A stretch of 64,000 nt of DNA from Plut-88900 sp965116945 (lineage in GTDB: Bacteria; Chloroflexota; Dehalococcoidia; Plut-88900): positions 2,914,001 through 2,978,000 of the forward strand of contig OZ220734.1 of NCBI GenBank assembly GCA_965116945.1, written 5' to 3'. Each line of letters opens with the position of its first letter. Positions within the stretch are counted from its first letter, which is position 1. The notes beneath the pieces were generated by a model. That model was given only the letters and a program-made list of their open reading frames with translations. It made no database searches and was not told the DNA's origin. The position numbers and the translations under genes are program-made. Positions 26,671 through 35,747 of the stretch are shown here, piece after piece.

Positions 26671-27858
26671 CTATCCAACGGGCGCAGGTGCCTGCTTCTT
26701 TTCAAAATAGGGGATAACGCGGTCGGCGAAAAGCTCCAGGCTTCGGTACACCTTATTGAAGGGCACATAGGAGGGGTTTGGCCACAGGGTCACATGTTGG
26801 CAGTTGACCTCCTTCTGGAGCCTCTCGATCTTCTCTGCGACGGTCTCGGGCGTCCCTACGAGAATGACGTCCTTTTCCATCGCGAATTCGAACCACTCCA
26901 TGTTCATCTGGTCAGCTGTGATCTCCTCGCCCTTGGCAATAGCGCCGCTCCGATCCCAGTTCCGGCTTAAGCCGAAGGTTACCTCGTAGTGGGCGTTTAT
27001 GCCGTCACGTGCGTCCTTGATCGCTTCTTCCATGGTGTCGGCGATGTAGAACATGCGCATGATGTTCAGAGTTTCACCCCTGGCGGTCTGGCCCATTGGG
27101 ATATCCCGACCCGTGACTCGGGAAGCCGTATCCCGGTATGCCGTCCAAGCCTCTTTCAAACCCTGCAACGTGCGCCCGAAACCCGTAAGCGATATGCCCT
27201 TCTCCGCGGCGAAGATATAAGACTCAGTGGAGTCGGCAGCCTGGTAGATGGGAGGGTGGGGTTTCTGGTAGGGCTTGGGCACGACCCCGAGTCCTATCAG
27301 TTCTCCGTTGGAGCCGTAATGGGATGTGTCGCCGGAGTATATGCGCGGGTCTTTTTCCGTCCACCCTGGCACCGGGAAGGTGTAGAAATCACCATCGTGG
27401 ACCAGGGCGTCTTCAGTCCACGCCTTGATCATTATGTCCAGCGTTTCTTTGAACAGGGCGTAATTGCGCTCCTTGTTCCGGCGGTCCGCGTCGATGTTGA
27501 ACTGAATACAGGCAGGGCTGTTTGTGCCCCGGGCTACTCCCACGTCAAGCCGACCCTTGGTCATCTGGTCCAGCATGGCCAGCTCCTCGGCGAGACGGAT
27601 GGGGTGGTAGTCGGGGAGAATGCAGGCGCTCTGGGCAACGCGAAGGTTTTCGGTAATCGAGGCTAGGTGAGTGCAGACCTGGACTGGGCTAGGAGCCGCC
27701 ACGTGATACCCCGAGTGCCAGAAGTGGTGCTCACCGATCCAGACTCCAGTGAAGCCGGTCTGGTCGTAGAGCTTGACAGTCTGTCGCCACTCGTCCAGCA
27801 TCCGGTCTACGGGATAGACCTCCAGGCCGTGGTAGAAGACGTTGCTATCGAATCTCAT
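26671..27858 (-). CDS. LLM class flavin-dependent monooxygenase
   Basis: This 395-residue luciferase-fold monooxygenase begins MRFDSNVFYHGLEVYPVDRM. It carries GVWIGEHHFWHSGYHVAAP, VAQSACILPDYHPIRLAEEL and GRLDVGVARGTNSPACIQF. It is strongly similar to 23247-24431 along its length. It starts 13 bases after the molybdenum hydroxylase gene, indicating joint expression. Likely an oxygenase using reduced FMN. The specific organic substrate is unknown. Confidence 0.92.
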   Translation of the reverse strand: MRFDSNVFYHGLEVYPVDRMLDEWRQTVKLYDQTGFTGVWIGEHHFWHSGYHVAAPSPVQVCTHLASITENLRVAQSACILPDYHPIRLAEELAMLDQMTKGRLDVGVARGTNSPACIQFNIDADRRNKERNYALFKETLDIMIKAWTEDALVHDGDFYTFPVPGWTEKDPRIYSGDTSHYGSNGELIGLGVVPKPYQKPHPPIYQAADSTESYIFAAEKGISLTGFGRTLQGLKEAWTAYRDTASRVTGRDIPMGQTARGETLNIMRMFYIADTMEEAIKDARDGINAHYEVTFGLSRNWDRSGAIAKGEEITADQMNMEWFEFAMEKDVILVGTPETVAEKIERLQKEVNCQHVTLWPNPSYVPFNKVYRSLELFADRVIPYFEKKQAPAPVG

Positions 27859-27871
27859 GGTTATGAGAAGC

Positions 27872-30163
27872 CTATCCCTGCGCCTTCATAGCCTCCCGCA
27901 CTGCGGCGGGGTTCATTGGCAAGGTTTCTAGCCTGACTCCCACTGCATTGGCTATCGCATTGGCGAGGGCCCCGGCCGGCGGGATTATGTTGGCCTCACC
28001 GACACCCCGCACCCCAAAGGGGTGGCCGGGGTTCGGGACCTCAACGATCACGGTGTCGATCATGGGGAGGTCTAGGCTGGTTGGAAGCCGGTAGTCGAGC
28101 AGGCTGGAGTTTACGACTTGGCCGTCATCATTGAGGAAGTACTCCTCGTTCATTGCCCACCCTATGCCTTGGGCCCCGCCCCCCTGAAGCTGTCCCTCAA
28201 CATAGCTCGGATGAATAGCCTTTCCCACATCCTGGACCATGGTGAACCGCAAGATCTTGACCTTGCCAGTCTCCGGGTCGACCTCAACGTCGGCGATAGA
28301 TCCGGCGAAGGAGGCGCCGGCCTTGGTCGCCTGAACGTTGCCAACTCCTACTACGGGTTCACCGGTCTCTTCAATCTTGGAAGCAAGCTCGGCGAAGGAC
28401 ATTCTCAACTCGGGGTCCGACTCGGAAAAGAAGATACCCTTTTCAAACTTGATGGACGCAGCGTCCAGGTCCCATATTGTGGCAGCGCGGGCGATCATCT
28501 GCTGTATAACGTGCTCGGCCGCTTCATGGGCCGCGAGTCCCTGTTTGAACGTCACACTGCTGCCGCCCGTGCCGTTGGTGTAGCCCACTGAGTCTGTGTC
28601 AACAACGCCCGGCACAACGCTCTGTGCGGGAATGCCGAGAGTTTCGGCGGCCATCATTGCTATGGTAGTTCTGGTTCCACCTATGTCGGGGGAACCTTCC
28701 CTGAGAGCAACCGAGCCGTCTGCATTGACCTTGATGGTGCAGCTAGCCGGGCCACCGAAGTTCATCCAAAAGCCGATTCCCACGCCCCTTCCCCGGTTCT
28801 CGCCCTCCAGGGGTGTGTTCCAATGGGGATGGTCCTTCATGGCCTGGAGCACTTCTATTCCGCCTACCCTTGGGTGGGGCACGCTATCGGCGCGCCTCGT
28901 TCCTTCCCGGGAAGCGTTATTAATCCGGAAATCTAGGGGGTCCATGCCGACAAGCGCAGCAAGTTCGTCTACCACGGTCTCGGAGGCGAAGGATGCGTTG
29001 GTTGCACCCGGGGCCCGGTAGGCCGCTGTCTTTGGCTTGTTAACCACCACGTCGAGTCCGTCAATTACGACGTTGGGAATGTCGTAAGGACCAAATACAC
29101 AGAGCGCACCCGCGCCGACCGGAGATCCGGGATAGGCGCCGGCCTCGTAGGCAAGATAGGCCTGTGCGGCTGTGAGATTTCCATCGTTGGTGGCGCCCAT
29201 CTTGATTTTGATGTAGGAGCCGGGGGTCGGGCCCGTGCTCTCAATCTCTTCAGAACGGGTCATTACTATCTTGACGGGATGCCCGGTCTTTTTGGACAGA
29301 AGGGCGGCGACCGGGTCTCCGTAGGGTTCGAATTTGCCTCCGAAGCCGCCGCCGATCTCCATAGGAACGAGGTTCACCTGCGATACGTCCAGCCCGAGGA
29401 TCATAGCCGTAGCGTCCCTGATTTCGAAGGGGCCCTGGGTGCTGCACCAGATGGTGACGCGGCCGTCCCGGTTCCAGAAAGCAGTGGCGTTGTGAAGTTC
29501 GATATACCCTTGATGAACGGTCTTGGTGTCGAATTCACGCTCCACAACATGATCGGCTTCGGCGAAGGCCTTTTCAACATCACCCAGGACGTGTTGGAAG
29601 CGGCTGGCGATGTTGCTGACCTTGTCGGTCTGCTGGCCGAACTCCTCAGTTTTCAAATCGTCGTGTAGGAGGGGTGCGCCTTCCTTGATGGCGTCCCTAA
29701 CGGTGGGCACGGGTTCGAGGACTTCGTATTCGACTTCTATGAGGTTTACGGCTTCCTCGGCGACATGAGCGTTGACCGCGGCCACTCCGGCAACGGGGTG
29801 TCCGGGATACAGGACTTTCTTGCTGGCAAGAACGTTGTCCCGCATGAAGCGGAGGCTCATGCTGATTTCCCCCATCTGCATATTCCCCTCCTGGGTACCG
29901 GAGGGGAAGTCGGCGGCGGTTACGACGGCCTTCACGCCGGGGTACGCTTCAGCTTTCGAGGTGTCTATGGAGACGATGCGAGCGTGAGCGTGGGGACTGC
30001 GAAGGATCTTTCCGTGGAGCAGGTCGCTGGCCTGGAAGTCGGCGCCGTAGCGGGCGCGGCCCGTGACCTTATCTACACCATCGTGTCTGATGGGCCGGGT
30101 GCCTACGGTATCGTAGGATCCGGTGGCAAGTACAACATTCGGTTCGTAGTCTGTAGTGGTCAT
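27872..30163 (-). CDS. Xanthine dehydrogenase-family molybdopterin-binding (large) subunit
   Basis: This 763-residue protein is the Mo-binding subunit of the xanthine oxidase/aldehyde oxidoreductase/CO dehydrogenase (CoxL) family. The N-terminal DKVTGRARYGADF and LHGKILRSPHAHARI, the Moco-binding GGGFGGK near residue 275, and AAYRAPGATNASFASE are typical. The C-terminal GVGEANIIPPAGALANAI holds the catalytic Glu. The CoxL-specific active-site Cys loop was not seen, so CO oxidation is unlikely. The usual iron-sulfur and FAD subunit genes are not adjacent. GGGGGAA precedes the ATG. It lies between the GrdE-like genes and a flavin monooxygenase. Confidence 0.93.
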   Translation of the reverse strand: MTTTDYEPNVVLATGSYDTVGTRPIRHDGVDKVTGRARYGADFQASDLLHGKILRSPHAHARIVSIDTSKAEAYPGVKAVVTAADFPSGTQEGNMQMGEISMSLRFMRDNVLASKKVLYPGHPVAGVAAVNAHVAEEAVNLIEVEYEVLEPVPTVRDAIKEGAPLLHDDLKTEEFGQQTDKVSNIASRFQHVLGDVEKAFAEADHVVEREFDTKTVHQGYIELHNATAFWNRDGRVTIWCSTQGPFEIRDATAMILGLDVSQVNLVPMEIGGGFGGKFEPYGDPVAALLSKKTGHPVKIVMTRSEEIESTGPTPGSYIKIKMGATNDGNLTAAQAYLAYEAGAYPGSPVGAGALCVFGPYDIPNVVIDGLDVVVNKPKTAAYRAPGATNASFASETVVDELAALVGMDPLDFRINNASREGTRRADSVPHPRVGGIEVLQAMKDHPHWNTPLEGENRGRGVGIGFWMNFGGPASCTIKVNADGSVALREGSPDIGGTRTTIAMMAAETLGIPAQSVVPGVVDTDSVGYTNGTGGSSVTFKQGLAAHEAAEHVIQQMIARAATIWDLDAASIKFEKGIFFSESDPELRMSFAELASKIEETGEPVVGVGNVQATKAGASFAGSIADVEVDPETGKVKILRFTMVQDVGKAIHPSYVEGQLQGGGAQGIGWAMNEEYFLNDDGQVVNSSLLDYRLPTSLDLPMIDTVIVEVPNPGHPFGVRGVGEANIIPPAGALANAIANAVGVRLETLPMNPAAVREAMKAQG

Positions 30164-30255
30164 GGTGTTCCCCCTGAATGGCCGTTCTGAAGTCGTCTAG
30201 CTCTATGGCTGGCCCTATTCTACCCGATTCCCCAATCGATACTAGCCCGTGATTC

Positions 30256-31551
30256 TTAATATGCAGTCCCGGACAGCTTGCCCACCCCAACGGTCTGCGT
30301 GGCCCCGAGAATCTGCCCGATACGAATTCTTAGTTCATCCTGCGCGTCCTCACCGGTCATCAGGAGCGATGTTCCGCCTATGACGGACTCCACGCCCGGC
30401 AATACAATTTCCTCCTCGAAGTTGCCCGTACTCACAATCGCTTCCGCTTCCGAGGCGAAGAAGACGAACCCACTTTCGTCGTGAGAGCGTGCCATCTCAG
30501 GACTCAGGAGAGTCGCGCTTATGCCGACCGTTTCGCAGTTCCGGATCAAAAGCATGGGATCTATGGCCAAATGACCTCCACCCATCCATGAAATCACCAC
30601 GCCGTCCGCGCCAACCATCCGAAGCAGCTTAGTTGCATAAGCGGCGGAAAGCTCTTTCTCGGCAAGTTTCTCGTTGCCGGCCGGTACCAGGAGTACTCCC
30701 AGAAAATTCAGGTCCTTTCCGTGTCGCTGATATAGCTCGCGAACCAGGGGATGATTCTGCTGATCGTAGATGGTACTTCTGGAGGAGGCTACGTAGTTGA
30801 ATAGGCGAAAAAGGGCACCGTCTAACAACTCGTTAGGGTGCAGCAGGGTTGGCTGCCACCCCGTGGCGATGCCATACAGCAGTTCTCTAACCACCTGACA
30901 GGCGTAGACTACCTTGGGAAGCGACGGATCAACGTCTGTGAGTTCGTACATGGATGTGGAAGCTGGTGGGAAACCCTTGACTGTTTCTGCAAGGTGAGCG
31001 GCCAAGTCTATCTGCGCTCTTCTAATCGCCTCGTTCATTCTCTGGCTGTATACCGAGCCCCGCAGCGTGTTCAGGGTTTCGATGTCCTCCGACGGTGTTT
31101 CCGGGCCCGGTTCTCTGGGTGACAACTCAACGACCAGGTTGGCAGTCTGGGAGAAATGTGAATACCTGGCCCCGGGCCCCGACATATCCAGTATGGCTTC
31201 ACGCCAGTATCGACTCTCCCCGGCTGCGGGCATTGACACTGACATCATTGCCATCCCCTCAAGGGAGGCTGTTCTCCCGGTACCGGCTTGCACAGGCGGG
31301 CCAAGCACGCCCGGGAAAACGCACCCGGGCCCCGACTGCTTACATCGGGGCTCCACAACATCAACGATGTGTATGACGCGAGTCGAGTCTCCCGGATGCG
31401 TTGTGTGAACCGAAATATCTTCGAAGAAGCGCCGATCGGACATTCGGGAGCGAACGTCCTCGGGGTTGACGCGTAGTTCGCCGTCAGAGTAACGGGTTTC
31501 GTCACCCAGGACGATCCGTTTTACAGGGTAGCTGGCAATTTCCAGTTTCAA
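30256..31551 (-). CDS. GrdE-like protein (glycine/sarcosine/betaine reductase component B proprotein), no pyruvoyl cysteine
   Basis: This 431-residue protein matches GrdE over its length: THPGDSTRVIHIVDVVEPR, VFPGVLGPP, AILDMSGPGARYSHFS, GWQPTLLHPNELLDGA, then YQRHGKDLNFLGVLLVPAG and ILGATQTVGVGKLSGTAY. In known GrdE the proprotein is cut at an Asn-Cys within NCVSAC and the Cys becomes pyruvoyl. Here the aligned site is Asn252-Tyr253 in FNYVASS, so normal processing looks impossible. It starts at TTG 31551, 94 bases after its tandem paralogue, and precedes the Mo hydroxylase by 92 bases. GrdE normally binds the substrate amine and partners GrdB. Confidence 0.92.
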   Translation of the reverse strand: MKLEIASYPVKRIVLGDETRYSDGELRVNPEDVRSRMSDRRFFEDISVHTTHPGDSTRVIHIVDVVEPRCKQSGPGCVFPGVLGPPVQAGTGRTASLEGMAMMSVSMPAAGESRYWREAILDMSGPGARYSHFSQTANLVVELSPREPGPETPSEDIETLNTLRGSVYSQRMNEAIRRAQIDLAAHLAETVKGFPPASTSMYELTDVDPSLPKVVYACQVVRELLYGIATGWQPTLLHPNELLDGALFRLFNYVASSRSTIYDQQNHPLVRELYQRHGKDLNFLGVLLVPAGNEKLAEKELSAAYATKLLRMVGADGVVISWMGGGHLAIDPMLLIRNCETVGISATLLSPEMARSHDESGFVFFASEAEAIVSTGNFEEEIVLPGVESVIGGTSLLMTGEDAQDELRIRIGQILGATQTVGVGKLSGTAY

Positions 31552-31645
31552 CCAAGGATTTCCCGGATAGCCGTGCAGTCTACCTTAGTGACCTGATATC
31601 GCATCGTTTAGAGTTGGTCTCTGCCTGTATGTCGGCCCATTCCAA

Positions 31646-32941
31646 TCAGTATGCGGTGCCGGTCAGATTTCCCATTCCAAACGTTTGGGTAGAGCCTAGC
31701 ATTTGTGTGACGCGGGTAGTGAACGACTTTAACGGGTCATCCCCAGTGACAAATATGGAGTCCCCACCTATCACGCGGTCGACAGGAGGGAGGACTATCT
31801 CTTCTTCATAGTTGCCGGTGCTGGTGATAGCCTCTGCTTCCGGCGCGAAGTAAACGAAGCCTGTGTCGTCGGTGGTGCGCGCCATTTCGGGGCTGAGGAG
31901 GGTTGCACTGATTCCGGCACGTTCACAGTTGCGTATCAGGAGCATTGGGTCGACTGCCAGGTGCCCGCCTCCCATCCAGGATATGACCACACCGTCGGCT
32001 TTCAGCATTTGGAGCAGCTTGGTGGCGTAACCTGTGCCGAGCTCCTTTTCAGTCAGTTTCTCAGGGCCCGCTGGTACAAGGAGCACTCCCAGGAAATTAA
32101 GGTCCTTGCCGTGACGCCGGTAAAGGTCATTTATCAAGGGGTTGTTCTGATGATGGTAGATGGTAGTCCTGACTGAGCCTGGGGTATTGAACGGACGGTA
32201 AATGGCGCCGTCCATCATTTCGTTGGGGTGGAGCAAAGTCGGCTGCCATCCGATGGCTTCGCCGTAGACGAATTCCCCCATCACCTGGCAGCAATAGACG
32301 ACCCTTGGCAGGGTGGAATCTACCTTCGTAAGTGCGTAGGTTTCAACGGAGGTGGGATCGCAGCCCGAAACTGTTTCGGAGATGTAGGCAGCGACTTCCA
32401 ACTGGGCCTTCCTGAGCGCCATGTTCACCCTCTGACTGTATGCAGACCCTCGGATTGTGTTGATCATCTCGAGATCATCGGCGGAGACTTCGGGGCCGGG
32501 AACTCTCGGGGTGATTTCCAATACCAGGTGGGTCTTGCCTGAAAAGGGTGAGTACAGTGCTCCTGGTGACGACATGTCCACAATCGCTTCCCGCCAATAG
32601 TAGCCCTCGCCAGCGGCAGGAGTCGACGTAGTCATGACGGTCATGCCGCTCATCCTGGCCGTCCGGCCATTGCCGACCTGCAAAGGAGGACCCAGGACGC
32701 CCGGGAAGATGTGTCCGCTACCCGCAACCTTGTATCTCGGCTCCACAACATCCACGACGTGAATGATGCGCGTCGAGTCTCCGGGATGGGCAACATGTAC
32801 CCTTACTTCTTCGAAGTAAGCTTCGTTAAACATCCTGGATCGAACTTCTTCGGCGTCGACGCACAGTTCTCCATCCGCATACCTCGGTGTATCTCCGAGG
32901 GTTATCCGTTCAACCGGGAAATTGGCAAGTTCGAGTTTCAT
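31646..32941 (-). CDS. GrdE-like protein (component B proprotein), second copy, no pyruvoyl cysteine
   Basis: Also exactly 431 residues from the preferred start at 32941 (MKLELANFPVERITLGD). An upstream TTG-type start would add 16 residues lacking family similarity. Conserved GrdE blocks: AHPGDSTRIIHVVDVVEPR, AIVDMSSPGALYSPFSG, GWQPTLLHPNEMMDGA and YRRHGKDLNFLGVLLVPAG. The processing site reads Asn252-Thr253 (FNTPGSV) instead of Asn-Cys. It is divergent from the acyl-CoA dehydrogenase at 33059. The two copies may form a heteromer, each replacing one part of the normal cleaved alpha/beta pair, but this is inference. Confidence 0.92.
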   Translation of the reverse strand: MKLELANFPVERITLGDTPRYADGELCVDAEEVRSRMFNEAYFEEVRVHVAHPGDSTRIIHVVDVVEPRYKVAGSGHIFPGVLGPPLQVGNGRTARMSGMTVMTTSTPAAGEGYYWREAIVDMSSPGALYSPFSGKTHLVLEITPRVPGPEVSADDLEMINTIRGSAYSQRVNMALRKAQLEVAAYISETVSGCDPTSVETYALTKVDSTLPRVVYCCQVMGEFVYGEAIGWQPTLLHPNEMMDGAIYRPFNTPGSVRTTIYHHQNNPLINDLYRRHGKDLNFLGVLLVPAGPEKLTEKELGTGYATKLLQMLKADGVVISWMGGGHLAVDPMLLIRNCERAGISATLLSPEMARTTDDTGFVYFAPEAEAITSTGNYEEEIVLPPVDRVIGGDSIFVTGDDPLKSFTTRVTQMLGSTQTFGMGNLTGTAY

Positions 32942-33058
32942 GGTGATGTACCGATATCTAGTGCCGTAGTCTGTCGTGTCGTAAGACATTCGATGATACT
33001 ATGGGAGCATCCCAGACTAAAGAGGGCGGCGCGGCCGTCGGGATGCAAAGGGGGGAGC

Positions 33059-34228
33059 ATGAAGTACGAATTCACCGCAGAAGAGCAATCGTTCCGAAAG
33101 GAAGTCAAGGACTTTCTCTCCAGGGAATGGTCGGACGATACATTTACCGTGGAGGGTAGCGAGGAATGGTGGGGTGAAGAGAAGACGATGCGAAAGAAGC
33201 TGGCAAACCAGGGCTGGTTGGCGTTGTCCTGGCCCAAGGAATACGGAGGTGCAGGCGCTTCCCACATGCAGCAGGCCATTTTCACCGATGAATGGTCCTA
33301 TGCTTACGCACCTGGCCGAGACGGAGAAGGAATCGGATACATAGGCCCTGCGATCATGGTGCATGGGACTGAGGAGCAGAAGAAACAACACCTGAGCGGG
33401 ATTGCCAGGGGCGAGGTTGTATGGTGCCAGGGCTACTCGGAGCCCGAGTCTGGGTCTGATCTTGCCTCACTTGGGACGCGGGCCGTCCTGGACGGAGATG
33501 AGTGGGTGATCAACGGGCAGAAGATCTGGACCTCCCAGGCCCACTATTCCGACTGGATTCTGCTGCTTGCCCGCACCGACCCCGAAGCGCCAAAGCACCG
33601 TGGAATTACGATGTTCCTGGCCGACATGAAAACTCCCGGGGTCTCGGTACGGCCCATAACCGACATGTCTGGTGGGCACCCCTTCAACGAGACCTTTTTT
33701 GACAACGTGCGCATACCCAAAGAAAACGTGGTTGGGGAGATCAACCGGGGATGGTATGCGGGAATGACCTTGCTGGATTTCGAGCGGTCTTCGTTACAAC
33801 ACTCTGCGGCGGCTCGGCGTTGCCTTGATGAGACGATAAAGTTCGCATCAGAGACTATGGTCGATGGCAAGCCTCTAATCCAAAACCCGACAGTCCGGAA
33901 CAAGCTGGCAGAAATGGCGATCGAAGTAGAGGTTGCCTACATGCTTTCCTACCAGGTTGTGCACATCCAGAGCAGGGGCGAAGTGCCGAACAAAGAGGCG
34001 TCAATCGACAAGATATGTGGCTCTTCCACAGAGCAGAGGGCGTTCAACACTGCCATGGAGATTCTCGGTCTTCACAGCCAGCTTGTTGAAGGCTCAAAGC
34101 ACGTGCCTCTGCGGGGCTTTGTTGAAAAGAACTACCTTTTCACCCGGTCCACGACCATTGCAGGTGGAACCAACGAGATTCAGATGAACATCATCGCGAC
34201 TCGAGGGCTGGGGCTGCCGAGACAGTAA
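33059..34228 (+). CDS. Acyl-CoA dehydrogenase
   Basis: This 389-residue FAD enzyme begins MKYEFTAEEQSFRKEVKDFL, with GGGGGAG five to nine bases upstream of ATG 33059. A longer frame opening at 32711 overlaps the divergent GrdE gene and is rejected. Family features are WCQGYSEPESGSDLASLGTR, INGQKIWTSQAHYSDW, and the C-terminal TTIAGGTNEIQMNIIATRGLGLPR. It oxidises an acyl-CoA to the enoyl-CoA, passing electrons to ETF. The sequence resembles the large actinobacterial/steroid-type FadE group, but the chain length cannot be told. Confidence 0.93.
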   Translation: MKYEFTAEEQSFRKEVKDFLSREWSDDTFTVEGSEEWWGEEKTMRKKLANQGWLALSWPKEYGGAGASHMQQAIFTDEWSYAYAPGRDGEGIGYIGPAIMVHGTEEQKKQHLSGIARGEVVWCQGYSEPESGSDLASLGTRAVLDGDEWVINGQKIWTSQAHYSDWILLLARTDPEAPKHRGITMFLADMKTPGVSVRPITDMSGGHPFNETFFDNVRIPKENVVGEINRGWYAGMTLLDFERSSLQHSAAARRCLDETIKFASETMVDGKPLIQNPTVRNKLAEMAIEVEVAYMLSYQVVHIQSRGEVPNKEASIDKICGSSTEQRAFNTAMEILGLHSQLVEGSKHVPLRGFVEKNYLFTRSTTIAGGTNEIQMNIIATRGLGLPRQ

Positions 34229-34231
34229 GGC

Positions 34232-35002
34232 CTACCACGCCGTCCAGCCTCCATCCACCAACACAATCTGGCCCGTGATGTAGCTGGAGGTCTCCGCAGC
34301 AAGGAAGAGGAGTGCGGTCTTCAGCTCTTCTGGCTTGCCCATCCTACCCATAGGGGTGCGCTGGGCCAGGCCTGCGAATTCGTCGGATAGGAACTCGGTG
34401 AGTTCAGTCTCGAAATATGCGGGCCCTATCGCGTTGGCGGTGACGCCCTTCTTGGCCCATTGCAGGGCCAGGGCCTTGGTCAGCCCCACCATACCGTGCT
34501 TCGATATAGAGTAGGCATAGGAATAGTCCTCCGGCACTCCCCCGACCACTGACAACACAGAAGCAATGTTTATGATCCGCCCGTAACCCTGGTCCAGCAT
34601 CTTCAGCCCTGCTCGGTGAGAGCAGAGGGCGGCACTGGTAAGATTGGCATCCATCACCTTCTGCACCGCGTCGAAATCAAGATCGTCGGCAATCTTGGAA
34701 CCCGGGAAGAAGGCGCCGGCGTTGTTGACCAGGATGTCTATCTTCCCGAAGGTCTCCACGGTGCGATCTATGAGATTGTCAACTTGGTCTGGGTTGGTTA
34801 CGTCAGTTTGGACTACTAGGCACCGGGCCCCGAGGTCTCGCACCTTTCGGCCGGTCTCTTCGAGCTTTTCCAGTCTGCGGGCGCAGATCACGACGTCGGC
34901 CCCAGCTTGGGCGAGGGTCTCGGCGAAAGTTACACCTAGTCCCGAAGAGGCTCCAGTTACTATTCCGACGCGACCCGAAAGATCGAATAAGTCCATTGGC
35001 AT
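34232..35002 (-). CDS. SDR family NAD(P)-dependent oxidoreductase
   Basis: The product has 256 residues from the preferred start at 35002 (MPMDLFDLSGRVGIVTG). The cofactor motif TGASSGLG, the NNAG motif (ILVNNAGAFF), catalytic Ser in INIASVLSVVGG, and Tyr-x-x-x-Lys in SYAYSISKHG are all present, so it is a complete classical SDR. It ends with TGQIVLVDGGWTAW. Typical reactions are 3-hydroxyacyl or secondary alcohol oxidation. It is convergent with the acyl-CoA dehydrogenase (three bases between stops), and divergent from the NIPSNAP gene at 35107. Confidence 0.92.
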   Translation of the reverse strand: MPMDLFDLSGRVGIVTGASSGLGVTFAETLAQAGADVVICARRLEKLEETGRKVRDLGARCLVVQTDVTNPDQVDNLIDRTVETFGKIDILVNNAGAFFPGSKIADDLDFDAVQKVMDANLTSAALCSHRAGLKMLDQGYGRIINIASVLSVVGGVPEDYSYAYSISKHGMVGLTKALALQWAKKGVTANAIGPAYFETELTEFLSDEFAGLAQRTPMGRMGKPEELKTALLFLAAETSSYITGQIVLVDGGWTAW

Positions 35003-35106
35003 AACGTTTGCGACCCCCTTGAATTGGGCAAATTCTACCACCCGGCCAAGTCCTGTCTGATACACTGCGTACATCAGTGCCTTTGCATTTGATTGGAGGG
35101 AAAAAA

Positions 35107-35724
35107 TTGATCTACGAATTCAGGACCTATACGTTAAAGGTCGGGAGTATGGGGAAGTTCGAGGATAACTTCGCCAAGGCCCTGCCTATCCGGGAGAAGC
35201 ATTCCAAACTCACTGCCTGCTGGCATACAGAGATCGGGCCTCTGAACCAGATAATCCACGTCTGGGCCTACGAGGATATGAAACACAGGGCCGAGGTCCG
35301 TGCCGCTGCGGCCGCTGAACCGGGCTGGCCTCCCCCCGGTGACGGCGAGCACATCCTGAAGATGGAGACCGAGATAGTCATGCCTGCTCCTTTCCAGGGT
35401 GCGATTGAACCCGGTCGCCACGGCAACTTTTACGAGATGCGCTATTACGACAACCTTCCCGGCTCCATTCCGAAGATTATGGAACTCTGGGAGGAGAAAA
35501 TTCCGAGAAGAGTCAAACATTCCCCTCTCTTCTTCTGTGGGTACACCGACATGGGGTCACTGAACAAGCTGATCCACATCTGGGCCTACGATGACTTGAA
35601 ACAGCGCAGCGAAATACGGGCCGCGGCGGAGGCGGCGGGAGACTGGCCACCGGCCACGCGCGAATATCTTGTTACTATGTACAACAAGATCATGGTGCCG
35701 TCTTCGTTTTCGCCGGTCCACTAG
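35107..35724 (+). CDS. NIPSNAP family protein (two tandem domains)
   Basis: This 205-residue protein starts at TTG 35107, with TGGAGGG nearby and alignment to its paralogue's MIYEFRTYTLK. It consists of two repeats of about 100 residues: the first starts IYEFRTYTLKVGSMGKFEDN, the second FYEMRYYDNLPGSIPKIMEL. Each has a LNQIIHVWAYEDM or LNKLIHIWAYDDL motif. NIPSNAP domains take a ferredoxin-like dimeric fold, related to small monooxygenases. Function in bacteria is unclear. It is 23 bases upstream of a second copy, so the pair is a duplicated operon. Confidence 0.9.
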   Translation: MIYEFRTYTLKVGSMGKFEDNFAKALPIREKHSKLTACWHTEIGPLNQIIHVWAYEDMKHRAEVRAAAAAEPGWPPPGDGEHILKMETEIVMPAPFQGAIEPGRHGNFYEMRYYDNLPGSIPKIMELWEEKIPRRVKHSPLFFCGYTDMGSLNKLIHIWAYDDLKQRSEIRAAAEAAGDWPPATREYLVTMYNKIMVPSSFSPVH

Positions 35725-35747
35725 TTCAAGATTCATTGGAGGAATAC

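Noticed and set aside
32711..33058. N-terminal extension of the acyl-CoA dehydrogenase frame
   Set aside because: It overlaps the divergent GrdE-like gene and lacks similarity; ATG 33059 has a strong ribosome site.
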